NCBI GenBank assembly: GCA_027922465.2
Contig: BQMF02000138.1
Location: 310,001 to 374,000, forward strand
Direction: 5' to 3'
Length of the DNA stretch: 64,000 nucleotides
DNA from: Turritopsis dohrnii
Lineage: Eukaryota; Cnidaria; Hydrozoa; Anthoathecata; Oceaniidae
In this document: positions 35,627 to 46,929 of the stretch, piece by piece
How positions within the stretch are numbered: the first letter of the stretch is position 1
Layout of the letters: each line of letters starts with the position of its first letter
Made by a program: the position numbers and the translations under genes
The notes under the pieces: model-generated
Told to the model about the DNA's origin: nothing
Database searches by the model: none
Seen by the model: only the letters and a program-made list of their open reading frames with translations

Positions 35627-36305
35627 GTAAGTGAAGTTTGGATTTGCAACATGCACATGTAAGTTGTAAATAAATTCACAAAACATATTTAACATATTAT
35701 CTAATACATATTTTAGCTAGATTTAACTTGTGATATTTGCCGTTCTCTTTCCTTATGTTTTTGCATTGCTAGTTTTTTTTCAACATAACTTTGTGAATAG
35801 ATTGCAAAACATAACCGGGGGTAAAGAAATGTTTTTTTGCATGCATCTGTAAAGAACATTTTTCGTCTTTACCCCCGTTCACTAAAAGAAAAATCATTTG
35901 GCCATGCTCAAAAAGATACATAAAAAAGGAAAAATATTAAGGGATGGTCTACACTATCCTGAAAGTGCTTTGTTGTTTTATGTAAATGTTTATGACGGTA
36001 CGCTGTTGTACGAAGTTGTCTAAAACAAATTGCAAGTACACTTTTAAGTTCTTGACTTAAGTTTATTTTTAAATGTTTATTTTAATTTTAACTTTAACCT
36101 TGGGGGTAAAGTTTTTTCTTTTGAATGTGTATATAGAGCCTGACAACATTTTGTTTGTTGACTCAACATTTTCATTGTGAAGCGCATTGTATTTTGAGTA
36201 TATTTTTTGTTGTTGAGATTTTTGATGTACTTTATGTAAAAGAAATATAACGTGAAAATAACGATTCCTTCAAAAACGTAAAATGTTTTTGACAAAAAAA
36301 TAAAT

Positions 36306-36767
36306 TTATACTTGGTTCATGTCTTTAAAGTCCTTGAAGTTGCCTTGATAACGTCTATGTCTTATGAATGAAAGCTCAAGATCAGCAGGAGTAAGAATTA
36401 GTGTTTTAAAGTCTGGGTGGGCTGTGATACAATTTAAGTTTTCCAATTTTTCACTCAACATATTACATTCTTTACAACATTTACATTCTTCCAATGTCAT
36501 TGTCAGACCTATAACGCAACATCTACAGCAGCACCAGTGAAGGTTTTCTAAACGGCTAGAATCCAAATCGTCGTCAGAACTCGAATTTTCATTAATAATT
36601 TCTTTATCTATTTTCTGAAGTTCTTCCTCTGTATATTCTGGCTCACACTCATAGCATCCACCAACATCACTATAACTTCCATTAGAATCATCAGAAGCAG
36701 AAGAAATATTAGAAAGTTCAGAAGAATGTGATAAACGCTTTTCGACATGTTCTTGCTTCGCGTCGCT
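36306..36767 (-). CDS. P2X7-type C-terminal cysteine-rich module (copy 2)
   Basis: Identical to the copy 1 frame, including the missing start. The open frame contrasts with the stopped THAP exon on the other strand of the same element. Confidence 0.7.
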   Translation of the reverse strand, partial: SDAKQEHVEKRLSHSSELSNISSASDDSNGSYSDVGGCYECEPEYTEEELQKIDKEIINENSSSDDDLDSSRLENLHWCCCRCCVIGLTMTLEECKCCKECNMLSEKLENLNCITAHPDFKTLILTPADLELSFIRHRRYQGNFKDFKDMNQV

Positions 36768-37099
36768 TTAACTAAACTGTAAACACCTATGACACCAATG
36801 ACGTCATAGCAGTAAAATCTTTAAAATGCTCTTATTCGCTAATTAAGCAAAAATTATTCACAAAATATATATTTTTGTGATCCTCTCATCACACACAATA
36901 TTTTTGGCGAAAAAAAACAATATCAAAAATTTGACCTCAATTCCCCTTTAAATAATGTAGGGATGAAGAACTTATTCAAATATATTAAATGATTCAACAT
37001 TGTTATTTATATCATGATTCAAGATTTCAACAAATGCACAAAACAAACTCTTAAAAAACATTTACATCGTTTTATTTTAACTAAACTTGCATCTCAATA

Positions 37100-37494
37100 G
37101 ACTCTTGGCTACTCTTTCCTTTTCTCTTTTTCTTCTTACTCTTTTCGGTCTTTCTTTTATTTTTAATATTATTATTTATTATTCTTTTTCTCTGGTCTGA
37201 TCTTGGCAAACTAAAAACTTTAGTAAATGCTAAACCAAGGTTACTCCGAGGGCACTAGTTTGTTGGAACTATCTTCGTTGTCTCCCTTCCGTTTCTCATT
37301 TACACCCCGTACTAGCGTCAAAAATCTAATAATTTGATTTATTATAGACATTTTACAACTTATGCTAGTGTTTTTTAAATGTATATTCCACTTTGTTCAT
37401 ATTTGTTCATATGTTCATATTCCACTTGTACATTTTATTTAGGATGAGAGTATCGGTAAATATATAATATATCCTATCCTATCCTATATATATC
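37100..37494 (+). mobile_element. 3' end of an L2/CR1-type LINE with TATCC tail
   Basis: A non-coding segment containing CCGAGGGCACTAGTTTG, TCTTCGTTGTCTCCC and TGTACATTTTATTTAGGATG ends in tandem TATCC units (about 37475-37494). The pattern matches 3' UTRs of L2/CR1 LINEs with a short pentamer tail. Only the 5'-truncated end is present. Confidence 0.5.
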
Positions 37495-37819
37495 AAAATT
37501 TGCTAAGTTCACTGGTCAGTAGATGTATGTCTATTTCCAAAAAGCTCTATAACTTTTCTTGTCAGTGTCCTAAGTATTATTGAGTATACGTCTGTCACAA
37601 ATGAAGGCAGAAAAACACAACTTATAAAATGTTCACTCTTCTTTAACCTATGAAATCTTTCTCAAGTGTTAACATATACTTATTAGTATACTTAAAAATT
37701 ATGTTTGTTGTATTATGTTCACTACCTTTATTATATACTGAAAAAGAATTATTTTTATTATGAGTTCTTGTAGGACCTTGTGTAGGATCCTGTCAGGATT
37801 CTAACCAGATTTTAACATA

Positions 37820-38395
37820 CGTTCCAGGGGATTTTGATAACAAATGATAAAACGTTTTATAACATTTAAATGTTTTACACATTGTTGAAATGTGCGCAAC
37901 GTTGTAAACGTTTTCTTAAACGTTTTTTCATTTTCGTAAAAAACGTTTTTTTTTGTTTTCGAAAAAACGTTTATATAAACGTTTTTACATAAAAAAAAGA
38001 TGAAAATGATTTTTAAGTTTTGTTTACAAAAAGCATTCTCAATTACTCAACCCACTCAAAATATTGAGAATTAAATATTGTTTTTAGGTTCTTTTTGAAC
38101 TTTCTTAACTTTATGTTTACTGTGGAGCAACCTGAAAATAAAAAATTCAAGTTTAAAACAATAAAACGTTTTTAACAATAAAACGTTTAAACGTTTTTAA
38201 TGTTAATACATAAAACGTTTTAAGAAATGTTTAAACGGTTTCTCTTTCGAATTCTTGAAACGTTTTTAAGTTTTGGTAAAAACATTTTATCGTTTTTATC
38301 AAAACGTTTTCTAACGTTTTTTCTATTGTTTTAACAACGTTTTTAACGTTTTTTGAAAAACGTTTTATCATTTGTTATCAAAATCCCCTGGAACG
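37820..38395. mobile_element. 576-bp MITE with GTTCCAGGGGATTTTG termini, AAACGTTT-rich core
   Basis: CGTTCCAGGGGATTTTGATA (from 37820) and its reverse complement (ending 38395) form near-perfect inverted repeats of about 38 bp, going on to ACAAATGATAAAACGTTTT. The interior contains many AAAACGTTTT-like words. A duplication of ACATA on both sides is possible but offset by two bases on the right. No coding capacity. Confidence 0.8.
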
Positions 38396-38634
38396 TCACA
38401 TATGTTGAGTGAAATTTCTTGTGTTAGTTTCAAGGTTACTATATGATCGAAAACAGGATGGTATTCTGTAATGAATACCGATATTTCAAATTTCAGGGAA
38501 ATTGCTTTTTAAATTATCTTCCCTTAAATCGTCCCAGTCATTCTTGTCAGCCCATTCTTCTCTCTCTGAAGGTACTTAATACATGACACTTTGCAGGATT
38601 TTTATAACCACATGTTGTATATAGTTTTAAGTCA

Positions 38635-38681
38635 GGATTCAAGATCCCATGTCATGAGTCATGACATGGGATCTTGAATCC
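38635..38681. repeat. Perfect 47-base palindrome
   Basis: The 23-base arm (GGATTCAAGATCCCATGTCA then TGA) is followed by one G and its exact reverse complement. It has no neighbouring coding sequence and could extrude a hairpin. Confidence 0.95.
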
Positions 38682-40554
38682 ATAATGGCAGATGGTTTAG
38701 TTTTGAGGAAACGCTATATTGTTGTTAAGTGTAAAGTTTACCTTTATCCTGTTATGTATTTTGCTAAACGATATACAGCTTAAGATATAGAATTCTTAAG
38801 TCAATGTATACCTTGTTATGAAAATTCTACAAATTGTCATATACCGTAAAGTAAAAATTAGATTACATTTTCATTCTATGTATGTGCACATGCTTGTTTT
38901 AGTTTTTGATTCTATTTCTGGATTGCAACGCTTTGTTTAGACCCACATATTGAACAATTTTGCTTCAGAAACGTTGTGATTTATATTCATCAACTGAAGC
39001 CACTAAATTCTAATAAGGAATCTGAGTGAATGGAAATTAGCTACATAAATTTCATGATTCTATGATATTTAAATATGGAAATATAGGTCAATCTGCGATC
39101 AACAAAATAATGTTTCAGCTATGTCTTTGTATGTATTTGTGATTTCTGTAGTTTTATTGTTGATAATATTCAAAAATCGTGTCAAAAAAAATTTTTTTTC
39201 CTCCCTGAAATGATTGAAGATGCTCATCCTCATATCTCTGAATATGCTCTTAAATTTTAGCACATGTGTGTGAGCCTACAATTAAAGTTCTTAGAAACTA
39301 TATTCTTCTAAAAAAGACTGTCATAATTCATCACTATTCCGTTGTTTTATCAGTCAAAAGAGCATGAAAATTTATCTTGTTCACTTGTTAATTATTTTAA
39401 GAACTTTTTGTTGTTAGCCTTTCTCATTGTAAATACATTATGCTACCATACCAGTGCTTTGTGAAATGAAATGATAGCTAAAATAATGTTATTTTGAATA
39501 ATTAAATTTTCAGACTCTAATTCTTATCTTCCTCAGCAGTAACTCGGATGATTTCTTCTTTTTGCTCGAAAATACTGCGGTCGTTGTAATATTTTCAGCC
39601 AATAGAATTTGTTAATTCAGTAGCGTTCGCCAGGGTCTTCTTTGCCGCTATCCGTATATCGAAAAGGCAAGAGACCCTGGGTTCGAGGTTGGTTGCAATC
39701 ACTAACACGTTTTCCCCGAATTTCTGTTTAAACTCTCTCTGAACAGTGCAATTCATTGTTTCACTACTGCTTTCATTACTTTGTAACCTAACAATAATAG
39801 TCTGGGAGTAGTCCCAATTCTTATTTCAATAATTAGAAGTTAGAATATTAAGAGCGAGGTTAGACACGATAACGCGACCACAATGCAGTGTTTTAACAGG
39901 TCACAGTTTTCACACAAGTAAAATTCGACACATGCTTATTATATATAGTTGAATTTGGAAATAAACAACAGTAGCCAACAGTTTCTATAAGTAATTGAAC
40001 TAAGGCATGCTCAAATGAGATCTAGAGTCTTTTCTTTTGACTTTAACAAGGCAAGACCATGTGTGATCCACTTACCGTCATTATGTACATAATGCCATCA
40101 TCTATCGGATAAGAGAGAATGCACGAAGTCGTCAACAATTACAGACCAGAATGAAATGAGGTCAAAATAGAAAAAAAAAATAACACTTAAGTAACACTTC
40201 ATATGCAGTTTACACAGAAAACATATGAATGCGTAACGCAAAAATATATGCATGCGCCGCAGTACAAACATTTATGTCTAGTCTAACTGAAAACTTTGCG
40301 GTAGCATAAAATATCATGCTTAGCACAAAAATCTAAGCGTAACACAAAAACATTCTATGCGTAGCACAAAAACGTTTATGCGTAGCACATGTTTTTGTGC
40401 TCATGAATGAGCCTTCAGGGCCATCGTAAACAACAAACATTATTATTTGTTGTGTGGTGTTATTTCGGAAGAAATTCTTACCGAAATCCAGCAGCTCGTT
40501 TTTTTATATCCGATTGACATCGGAAACACACTTGCACGAAACATAATAATAAAG
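38682..40554. other. Region upstream of the KIAA1143 homologue
   Basis: No gene is seen. At about 40220-40400 a degenerate GCGTARCACAAAAAC motif recurs several times, ending in a short inverted AGCACATGTTTTTGTGCT. The last ~150 bases before 40555 would hold the promoter and 5' UTR of the next gene, but no TATA box stands out. Confidence 0.4.
39622..39702 (-). repeat. Stem-loop repeat unit, inverted copy 2
   Basis: Inverted relative to 32508-32586, with the same palindromic core and the same flanks. The pair encloses 7 kb that includes the tandem TTAA elements. Confidence 0.65.
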
Positions 40555-43500
40555 ATGGCAGGACGAGGTGTGTGTATCTATGCGTTTCTCAAATTTGAAA
40601 CCTAATTTCTATCTATTCATCAATCATATATGATATTCATTATGATTTATATCTATATATGTTTATGTTTGTATGTGAAGAAATTAAAGAATATATGTAA
40701 TTATACTTATTAAGGTTTAACACAAGGATACAGACAGAGTGCTTTTCTTTGCTTTTGTTGTTTGCTATTAATGTCTGTCTATCATCTGTGCTGTGGGTTG
40801 TGTGATTAACTATAATACTGAATAACTTGTGAAGCTGTAGGTAGGGCAATACTACTGGTGATTCCACTTGAATATAGCATTTATATGCCAGCAAGAATAA
40901 ATTTTACTCCATCATCATCTTTAAGGATGAGTAAGGGAAAAAGCATGTGATTTTTTATTATATCCATAATTTCAGTGTAAAAGTTGTTGTTTCAGTATCA
41001 AAATATATATATTTAGAAAACCATGAATCTGCTCTATCATAAAATATCAAAATTATTTTAAAACAATAATAATTTCAGGTTTTTTTTGAGAGACCAATAA
41101 AAAAGGGGGGGTGTATTTTATATTTGAAGCTTCATCGTCAAAACGGCTGAAGCTACACTTATACTTGGTGTTTTCAAATCATAAGATGTCAATTTAAAAA
41201 CGCTTTTTTTCTTTTTTCCTTAAAGTATTTTTGAAGATATTTTCACTTTTTTTTACAGCTCCTATATTTTTTATCAAAGTTAACATCATAACTCAAATTC
41301 TGTTCATTTTTACGAAAGAAATAAAAAAAACCTTTTTAGATCAGTTATTTAGCTTGAATTATTGCTAGATTTCCACCTCAGAGCTCTTTTTGTTCTTACA
41401 TTGTGGCTTCAAATGTATATATCGGTCACTTTCTTAAAAAATGAACACAGCGAAAAAGCGCTTTAGTATGTCTTAATTTCATCAGGTTTTGGTGAACTTT
41501 AAACATGACCAAACAAAACATATTGACAGTGCTTATTCATGATTCCGATGCAGAATTAATATTGATATCTAAACCTAACCCTGATCCTAACCTGTTGATT
41601 CTGAGACCCAGGTTCAGGTAATGAAGTGAAATTCTGCGATAAATGAATTAAGGGGGTATGAAAGTGCAATGGTAGCAACATATTTACGATGTATAATGCT
41701 GTGTGCTGCTGCTGGGAGTAGTTAATCACCAACTTATTTATTCATATTCTGCCTTTTAACTAGGGAAAGATGATATACAGTTTAAAAAGCAGGATGTACC
41801 AAAGTTTATTCGCGACTTCAAAGCCAGGACTAACCAAAAAGACAGTCCAGACATAAATTCCAAATGCAATACTCAGCAGCTTGATGAGTCAGCAAAAGAT
41901 AAACATTTTACTGATGAAGCACCTATAATCTCGCTTGCAGATGGTGTAAATACTGCAGAAGCAAAAGAATTTGTCAAAAGTACTTATGGTACAGAATTGA
42001 CAGTTGACAAAAGTAATTTGAAAAGAGGGCACTCAGATGATGGTAAGATTTACATATCTTTTTATATCAGCTGATTATAATGAGTGAATTGCACCAAATC
42101 TATACCATGTTCCTTCTGTAATCATTTTGGTAAATGCATTTCTCAAAAAACGTAAAATATATATTGTATTATATATGCTGTATACTGGGTGTATGACTTG
42201 ATTATACAAATCATTAACTTTCTCCTTGTAAAAATGAGAATTCGCAAAAAACTCTTCTATTCCCTAAAGAAGTATTATATCTTAAGCTTTAACTTAAACA
42301 AGGAAAGTAGTGGCAGGTTAAGGACTGCAAACACAAATCCGGATATTGCACTGGTTCAGAACTCGTTACTGCAAGATGGAAACTAATCAACTTAACTAGA
42401 AGAAATGATCTAGCCATTTTCCCCCCTTTTTTTCGTCATTTCTGAAAAGTACCTTGAGCGTATTTAAATTCGCGCAGTATTCATTTTCGCACATCTTAAA
42501 TTTGTGCACCCCAATTAGATATATTCGCGTGGACTTAAATTCACGCACTTTTTGGAACATAAAAAGCAGTAGATTAAACAATGACAAAGGCATAAAAGGG
42601 AGAGGGAGGAGAATTCCTTTCCTTATTACATAAATATTATTAATTCTCATAGAATTAACATTATTCAACGACTATTTCCAATTCCATGAAGGGGTTTTCA
42701 TTTTCAAGTGTCGCATCAAATTTGAAAAAGTTGATTATTCCGGCACAATCCCAACCTTTTGTGACACATGGACTTCTGGTTTTGCATGTAGTTGTAGAAA
42801 GATATAATCCACTTAGCATGAGGTGGCTTTAAAATGCTCAATTTCAAATCAAATTTTACTTCTTCTGGCTTTATTCCACTTTGTATGTGTTTCTTTACTT
42901 CTTCCATGACCCATTGATGTGTACTTTGTTGTAAGTGCGCTTTGACACACTTTTACAGTTTTTTCAATTCTTTGTATTTTTGTGCCCAATTACAAGACCT
43001 TGCATTTGATATATCTTATTCGGATTAATTTTGGCGTGGATTAAATTTGGCGAAATTGGCGATTTTGCTCCAAAATCGCCAAATTTAATCCACGCCAAAT
43101 TTAATTTTTTTCTTCCATTGCATAATTAAATCCTCATCTTTCGTAAAAAACTTTCGTATATCCTGATGATCATGCGTTACCGTAGGTGACTTCTTCTCGT
43201 TCTTCTTTTTCTTTTTCGGGACTTGAACTGGTGCTTCGTTAACACCTTCATTTTCAATCCGTAAAAATGTACGAATAATCTCTTCGTCTTTTAGGCTCGA
43301 CGTATTTTTCCAGTACTAATTGTTTATATCTTTCCATAAGTAATTGATTCACAACAGCCCCAGCCATTGTCGCAGTTACCAAGGAAGGGATTTCTAGTCC
43401 TCCTTGAACAAGGGGTGATCTCCTGTAATCGGTGCTCGTTAGTTTTGCAGACACGTCTGCACCTCCGCCAATGAGAAACTTTGTTATACGGGAGATTTCC

Positions 43501-44892
43501 ATAGGCAAATGTCCGACAATCTTGTCGTCATTAGAAGACACACACATGACCTACAATCTCGTCGTCATTAGGAGACACACAAACTTTTGTTGCAAACATA
43601 TCGAAGCTGTACCCAATGTCATGCGCACATAGAAACACGAAACAATTTTCTTGGAAATAAATTCACGTCTCGTTTCGCGCGACCCTTTAAAAATCTGTTT
43701 ACATTCCACAACACAATAGAAACACGGGGAAAAAATTCTTGTCTCGTTTTGTACGTCCCTTTAAAAATATGTGCGTATAGAAACACGTGATTACCTATTG
43801 TTACGAATTCATTATAATTTCGAACAGATTCAAATCGGGTTTTCTTTAGAAATAGATTTTGCCAAATTCTTCATGTATATTCTCCTGCTGTGTAATAGTG
43901 CTTTTATAATTGTATAAAAAATCAAACAAGATAGGGAAATAGAAACGATTACGCCAAATTAAATCCAGCTAACTTTGTAAAAAACGGCCGTTGCCAAATT
44001 AAATCCACGCCAAATTTTTCAAAATTTTGCCATCGCCAAAATAAATCCACTTAAAAAATGTGGATTTGGTCCATCGCCAAATTTAAGCGACGCCAAAATT
44101 AATCCGAATAAGGTACATAATGTAATAATCGAATAGCTAAAATTTCTCATCGCTATTTCTGATATTAATGGATTTTACATCTTTGTAGTTAGCTGACTGA
44201 AGATGAACGCTTGTCGTCTGAAACCGGGGCCCTGTTGGAGGTGTACGCCTCTCCCCTCTCCCCAATGTACTACACCTTCCTAGTTGCATCAAAGTTAACG
44301 AGTTGGTTGGAACTCGAATCACCTCTGTCTATCCAATGAGATTCCACTGATTCGTAAACATTCAGGTCCAATTGAGCGGTTCCGCTCCCCTCGTTTGCTA
44401 CAAACTAGTGTGATCGCAAGGGGTATAGCTTAGTGGTTAGAGCAATCGCCCGGCAAGCGAGAGGTCGTGTGTTCAAGTCCCACTCGATTCGATAACTTTG
44501 CGCTGCAATTGGAAAGGTACATTGTGTGCGAATGTCATTAAATAAAAACATCTTTGTACATATTTGTATTTGTATATTTTGAATGTTGACATTCTGTGAT
44601 CTTAGCCAAAAGATTGATAAACTAGAGAAGGCCGTGGAGGGTTAATCTGCTCTAAAAATGCTCTAAATATTTATGTTGTGCTCTGCCAATATTTAACTTC
44701 TAGATAGATGTGAACATGCAAATTGACAATATCTTTTTATTATGTTAAGATGACGATGCCGATAATTCCAAAGTTTTATACAAAAAGCCAGCTAAAGTCG
44801 AAAAGAAGAAAAAGAAAAGTAATATGAAAAAGGTACACAACAAAAAGTTACTTTCGTTTGGCGAGGAAGATGACCAAGAAGAAGAGACTTAA
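40555..44892 (+). CDS. KIAA1143 homologue (DUF4604), complete three-exon gene
   Basis: Exons 40555-40567, 41764-42042 and 44750-44892 join with GT/AG borders and phase 1 at both junctions to give 144 aa. The product starts MAGRGKDDIQFKKQDVPKFI, has a middle part ending in EFVKSTYGTELTVD, and ends in a lysine-rich segment then KKLLSFGEEDDQEEET. The N-terminal FIRDFK segment and especially the terminal LLSF + acidic tail match human KIAA1143 (154 aa), a small conserved nuclear/unknown-function protein of the DUF4604 family. The 13-base first coding exon is the least certain part; its placement rests on the ATG, a GAG|GTGTGT donor and phase. Intron 2 (2.7 kb) is filled with transposon debris. 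Confidence 0.85.
42661..42960 (-). pseudogene. C-terminal fragment of a DDE-type transposase
   Basis: The minus-strand frame from about 42960 reads STHQWVMEEVKKHIQSG, then LSILKPPHAKWIISFYNYM, shifts frame, and ends KGWDCAGIINFF...ELEIVVE with TAA at 42661-42663. The 'LKP-HAKW...YNYM...K-GW--AGI' pattern is that of the C-terminal part of Tigger/pogo-like DDE transposases. The catalytic domain is missing and there is one frameshift. It lies inside intron 2 of the KIAA1143 homologue. Confidence 0.5.
43015..44112. mobile_element. 1098-bp TIR element rich in CGCCAAATT words
   Basis: Reading inward, both ends start CTTATTCGGATTAATTTTGG and go on into arms rich in GCCAAATTTAATCCACGCC repeats, with internal hairpins. 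No clear target duplication. It sits in intron 2 of the KIAA1143 homologue and carries a broken HIRAN-like coding region on the minus strand, whose terminal codons run into the left arm. Confidence 0.75.
43085..43640 (-). pseudogene. HIRAN-like protein with NLS and RFC1-like PIP motif, frameshifted
   Basis: From about 43640 downwards the minus strand encodes FDMFATKVCVSPNDDEIVGH, then after a ~35-bp near-duplication DDKIVGHLPMEISRITKFL, SPLVQGGLEIP and VLEKYVEP. The 'VGHLP--ISRI--FL...QGGLEIP' string fits HIRAN-like domains, which in known proteins bind DNA ends or stalled forks. A missing base then shifts to a frame reading DEEIIRTFLRIENEG, a basic PKKKKKNEKK stretch (nuclear localisation-like) and QDIRKFF, which resembles the PCNA-binding DIRKFF of RFC1, ending at TAA 43085-43087. 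One internal duplication and at least one frameshift make it a pseudogene. The domain name is by eye. Confidence 0.5.
44415..44490 (+). repeat. tRNA-derived SINE head (tRNA-Ala-like)
   Basis: Box A TAGCTTAGTGG and box B-like GTGTTCAAGTCC are correctly spaced, and an anticodon arm with loop CCGGCAA would give anticodon GGC (Ala). Position 33 is C instead of T, the T stem has a mismatch and the acceptor strands do not pair, so it is a SINE or pseudo-tRNA rather than a working gene. It lies in intron 2 of the KIAA1143 homologue. Confidence 0.6.
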
Positions 44893-44911
44893 ACACAATC
44901 TATTAAAGGAT

Positions 44912-44917
44912 AATAAA
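44912..44917 (+). promoter_or_regulatory. Polyadenylation signal AATAAA
   Basis: Canonical hexamer 20 bases after the stop codon of the KIAA1143 homologue. Close, but plausible for a compact 3' UTR. Confidence 0.5.
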
Positions 44918-46322
44918 AAGTGAATGCTTCAGACCCAAGCAAGAATTATGGTTTTGTAGTGCCTTTTGGCTTGACATCATTTGGGCCTTATACATTTATG
45001 TCTATGTTGGGAATTCTAACATTGTGCAATTGTTATTATACAAACTCAGCGTACATTATTAACGCAGTTGACGAAACGTCATTTGGAATTCTGATTTTTC
45101 AAGAACAAAATAATGCGAAAACTGTTGTTTATCACATCTGCTTGTCATATATCTATATTCCTAAATGTTTCGTAAGAAACGTAGTGTCAATAATATACAG
45201 GTTGATAATCTGTTGTTGATCCTTCGTTCAAACGAGTGCCCCTTTTGAGTTTTAAGAGGGACACTCATCTGAGGGAGGCTCATGAAATAGTTTTCATCAA
45301 ACGGAGGGGCGGTCTTGTTCCAGTAAATACGGTAACTGTAAACGGTCCAAGGTTGAGATCGTTAGTAAGACGTGGCATAAGGCTGCTAATTTGACAAGAC
45401 TTCAGATGAATTTTAAAGTGATTGTCCTGTTACCACTGTTGTATTAGCGGCTTTCGAGCAATACTTCAATGATATTGGGGGATCAAAGACTGCCTTTCAT
45501 TAAAAATCTCTGTTCATTGTTGTTGCATCCTATCAAAACAAAAGCTTCGTCTGAACATTACTTAATGGTAATTTTCCGTTGGCGTCTCGAGAATTGTGCA
45601 TTTCAACCTCCCTTAGCGGAGACCTCTCTAAATCGGTCAGTACACCTTTCCCGAAATTCTGTTTTAATGTCGAGTTAATACTTAGTTATCAAGTTTCGCC
45701 TTTTCTATGTTTTTCATTATACTAATTTCATAATGCTGTCAGTAAGTAATAGTTACTCGTTCTTTCGGTTCCCCAGTGGAATAATTAGAAGTAATTAAGA
45801 GTTTGAAAAGGAAGCGAAACTTAGAGGCTAGGCTATAACACGGTGTTTAAACAGGCATCGGGAAAGGTCTATTGTTTCTTAGTTCTGGCGAATTCTACAG
45901 GAAACCTACTTATTCCATCCAAAGTAATAAAGCAACGGTGTTTAACAATAAAAACTACAAAAATCAAAAGTGCCCACAGAGCGTAACAAAACACGTAATT
46001 AACGTAATACTCATCGTAATTCATGATGCTTTAACAGTAATGAAAAGGAAATAGGTGACAAAGCGATAATTTCGTCTGCCTGAAAAAACCCATTCCACAT
46101 AACAAATATAATAACAAAGTGGACTTTTATTCCCACGGCTACTAACGACTTCAAACATGCAATCCAAAGAAACGTGACCGACATGTAATGAAAGAGAGGC
46201 TCGTCTTCAGATCGAGGCTAACATTGCTAATGGTTTCCTGGCGACACAAAGTTCCAAAATGACAGTTTAAGTGACCGATGACGTAGTGCTAACATAACCT
46301 TTGAAGAAAATAAACATTGGAA
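44918..46322. other. Spacer with possible MITE remnants
   Basis: At about 45231-45353 a segment (AAACGAGTGCCCC, GGGGCGGTCTTGTTCCAG, TAAATACGGTAA) has the look of a terminal part of a DNA element. Another pair of words, CCCTTAGCGGAGACCTCTC and ATCGGTCAGT, occurs near 45610-45640. No boundaries and no gene were seen. Confidence 0.3.
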
Positions 46323-46569
46323 TGGAAGCCCGCCGAAGTCCGTGGGGAGCCCGTCCTTTTTACAAGAATTTGACCAGAAGCCCAGAAGCCCGTCCTTTTT
46401 GAAGAAATACTAACATCGATCACAGCCTGGACACAACATTCAAATGGAAACAGGCTGCAACTAAGGTTTAAATTCTGTCAAAAGGACGGGCTTCTTGGCC
46501 TTACAGGTTTACACCCTTCATAAAACCACGGGCTTCTCACGGGCTTCCTTTGAATAAGACGGGCTTCCA
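46323..46569. mobile_element. 247-bp MITE with TGGAAGCCCG termini
   Basis: TGGAAGCCCGCC on the left is matched by GACGGGCTTCCA on the right, and inner repeats of GAAGCCCGTCCTTTT appear in both orientations. No coding capacity and no clear target duplication. Confidence 0.7.
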
Positions 46570-46744
46570 CATTATATGTGTTGATTTCTACGCTATGCTG
46601 AGTCAATTTGAAGGTACTCTTGTGACATGCGCAACAATGAAGACGTCATTGCTGCGTCATTGACTGCAATCCAAAGAGACGTGATTATCATGTAATCGCA
46701 ATGGGAAATTTATGAATATTTGACCAGGAAAGCCAAGACCTCGG

Positions 46745-46800
46745 CAAGGTGGGATAAAATTTCATCCCGGCTAACCGGGATCATGTAATCAGCCCCTAAA
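46745..46800. repeat. Fragment related to the 5.3-kb MITE family
   Basis: A CATCCCGGCTAACCGGGATC palindromic core with GACCTCGGCAAGGTGGGA and TCAGCCC neighbours resembles the blocks at 5262-5530. Confidence 0.4.
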
Positions 46801-46929
46801 TCACTATCCTGTGTAGCGCGCAATCGTATAAAGATGTCTTTCGCGTTAAAAGAACCATTCGGTTTTTCAACGTCGTACAAATCTTTACCTAATGTTTTAG
46901 GTAACTGTTTTTTGTGGTTAGTTTTAAAA

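Larger units (their letters stand above)
35039..36947. mobile_element. TTAA-flanked, Kolobok-like element, tandem copy 2 (1909 bp)
   Basis: Direct repeat of copy 1 with the same length, sharing the central TTAA (35035-35038) and closed by TTAA at 36948-36951. I found no difference between the copies by eye. The element-TTAA-element arrangement can arise by insertion of one copy into the target duplication of the other, by recombination, or by an assembly error. Confidence 0.8.

Noticed and set aside
33126..36947. piggyBac identity for the tandem TTAA elements
   Set aside because: TTAA is shared, but the ends start AGGGG and the cargo is THAP, which fits Kolobok better; no piggyBac transposase trace.
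44415..44490. Functional tRNA-Ala gene
   Set aside because: Box A and B are good, but the acceptor stem does not pair and U33 is missing; a SINE head is more likely.
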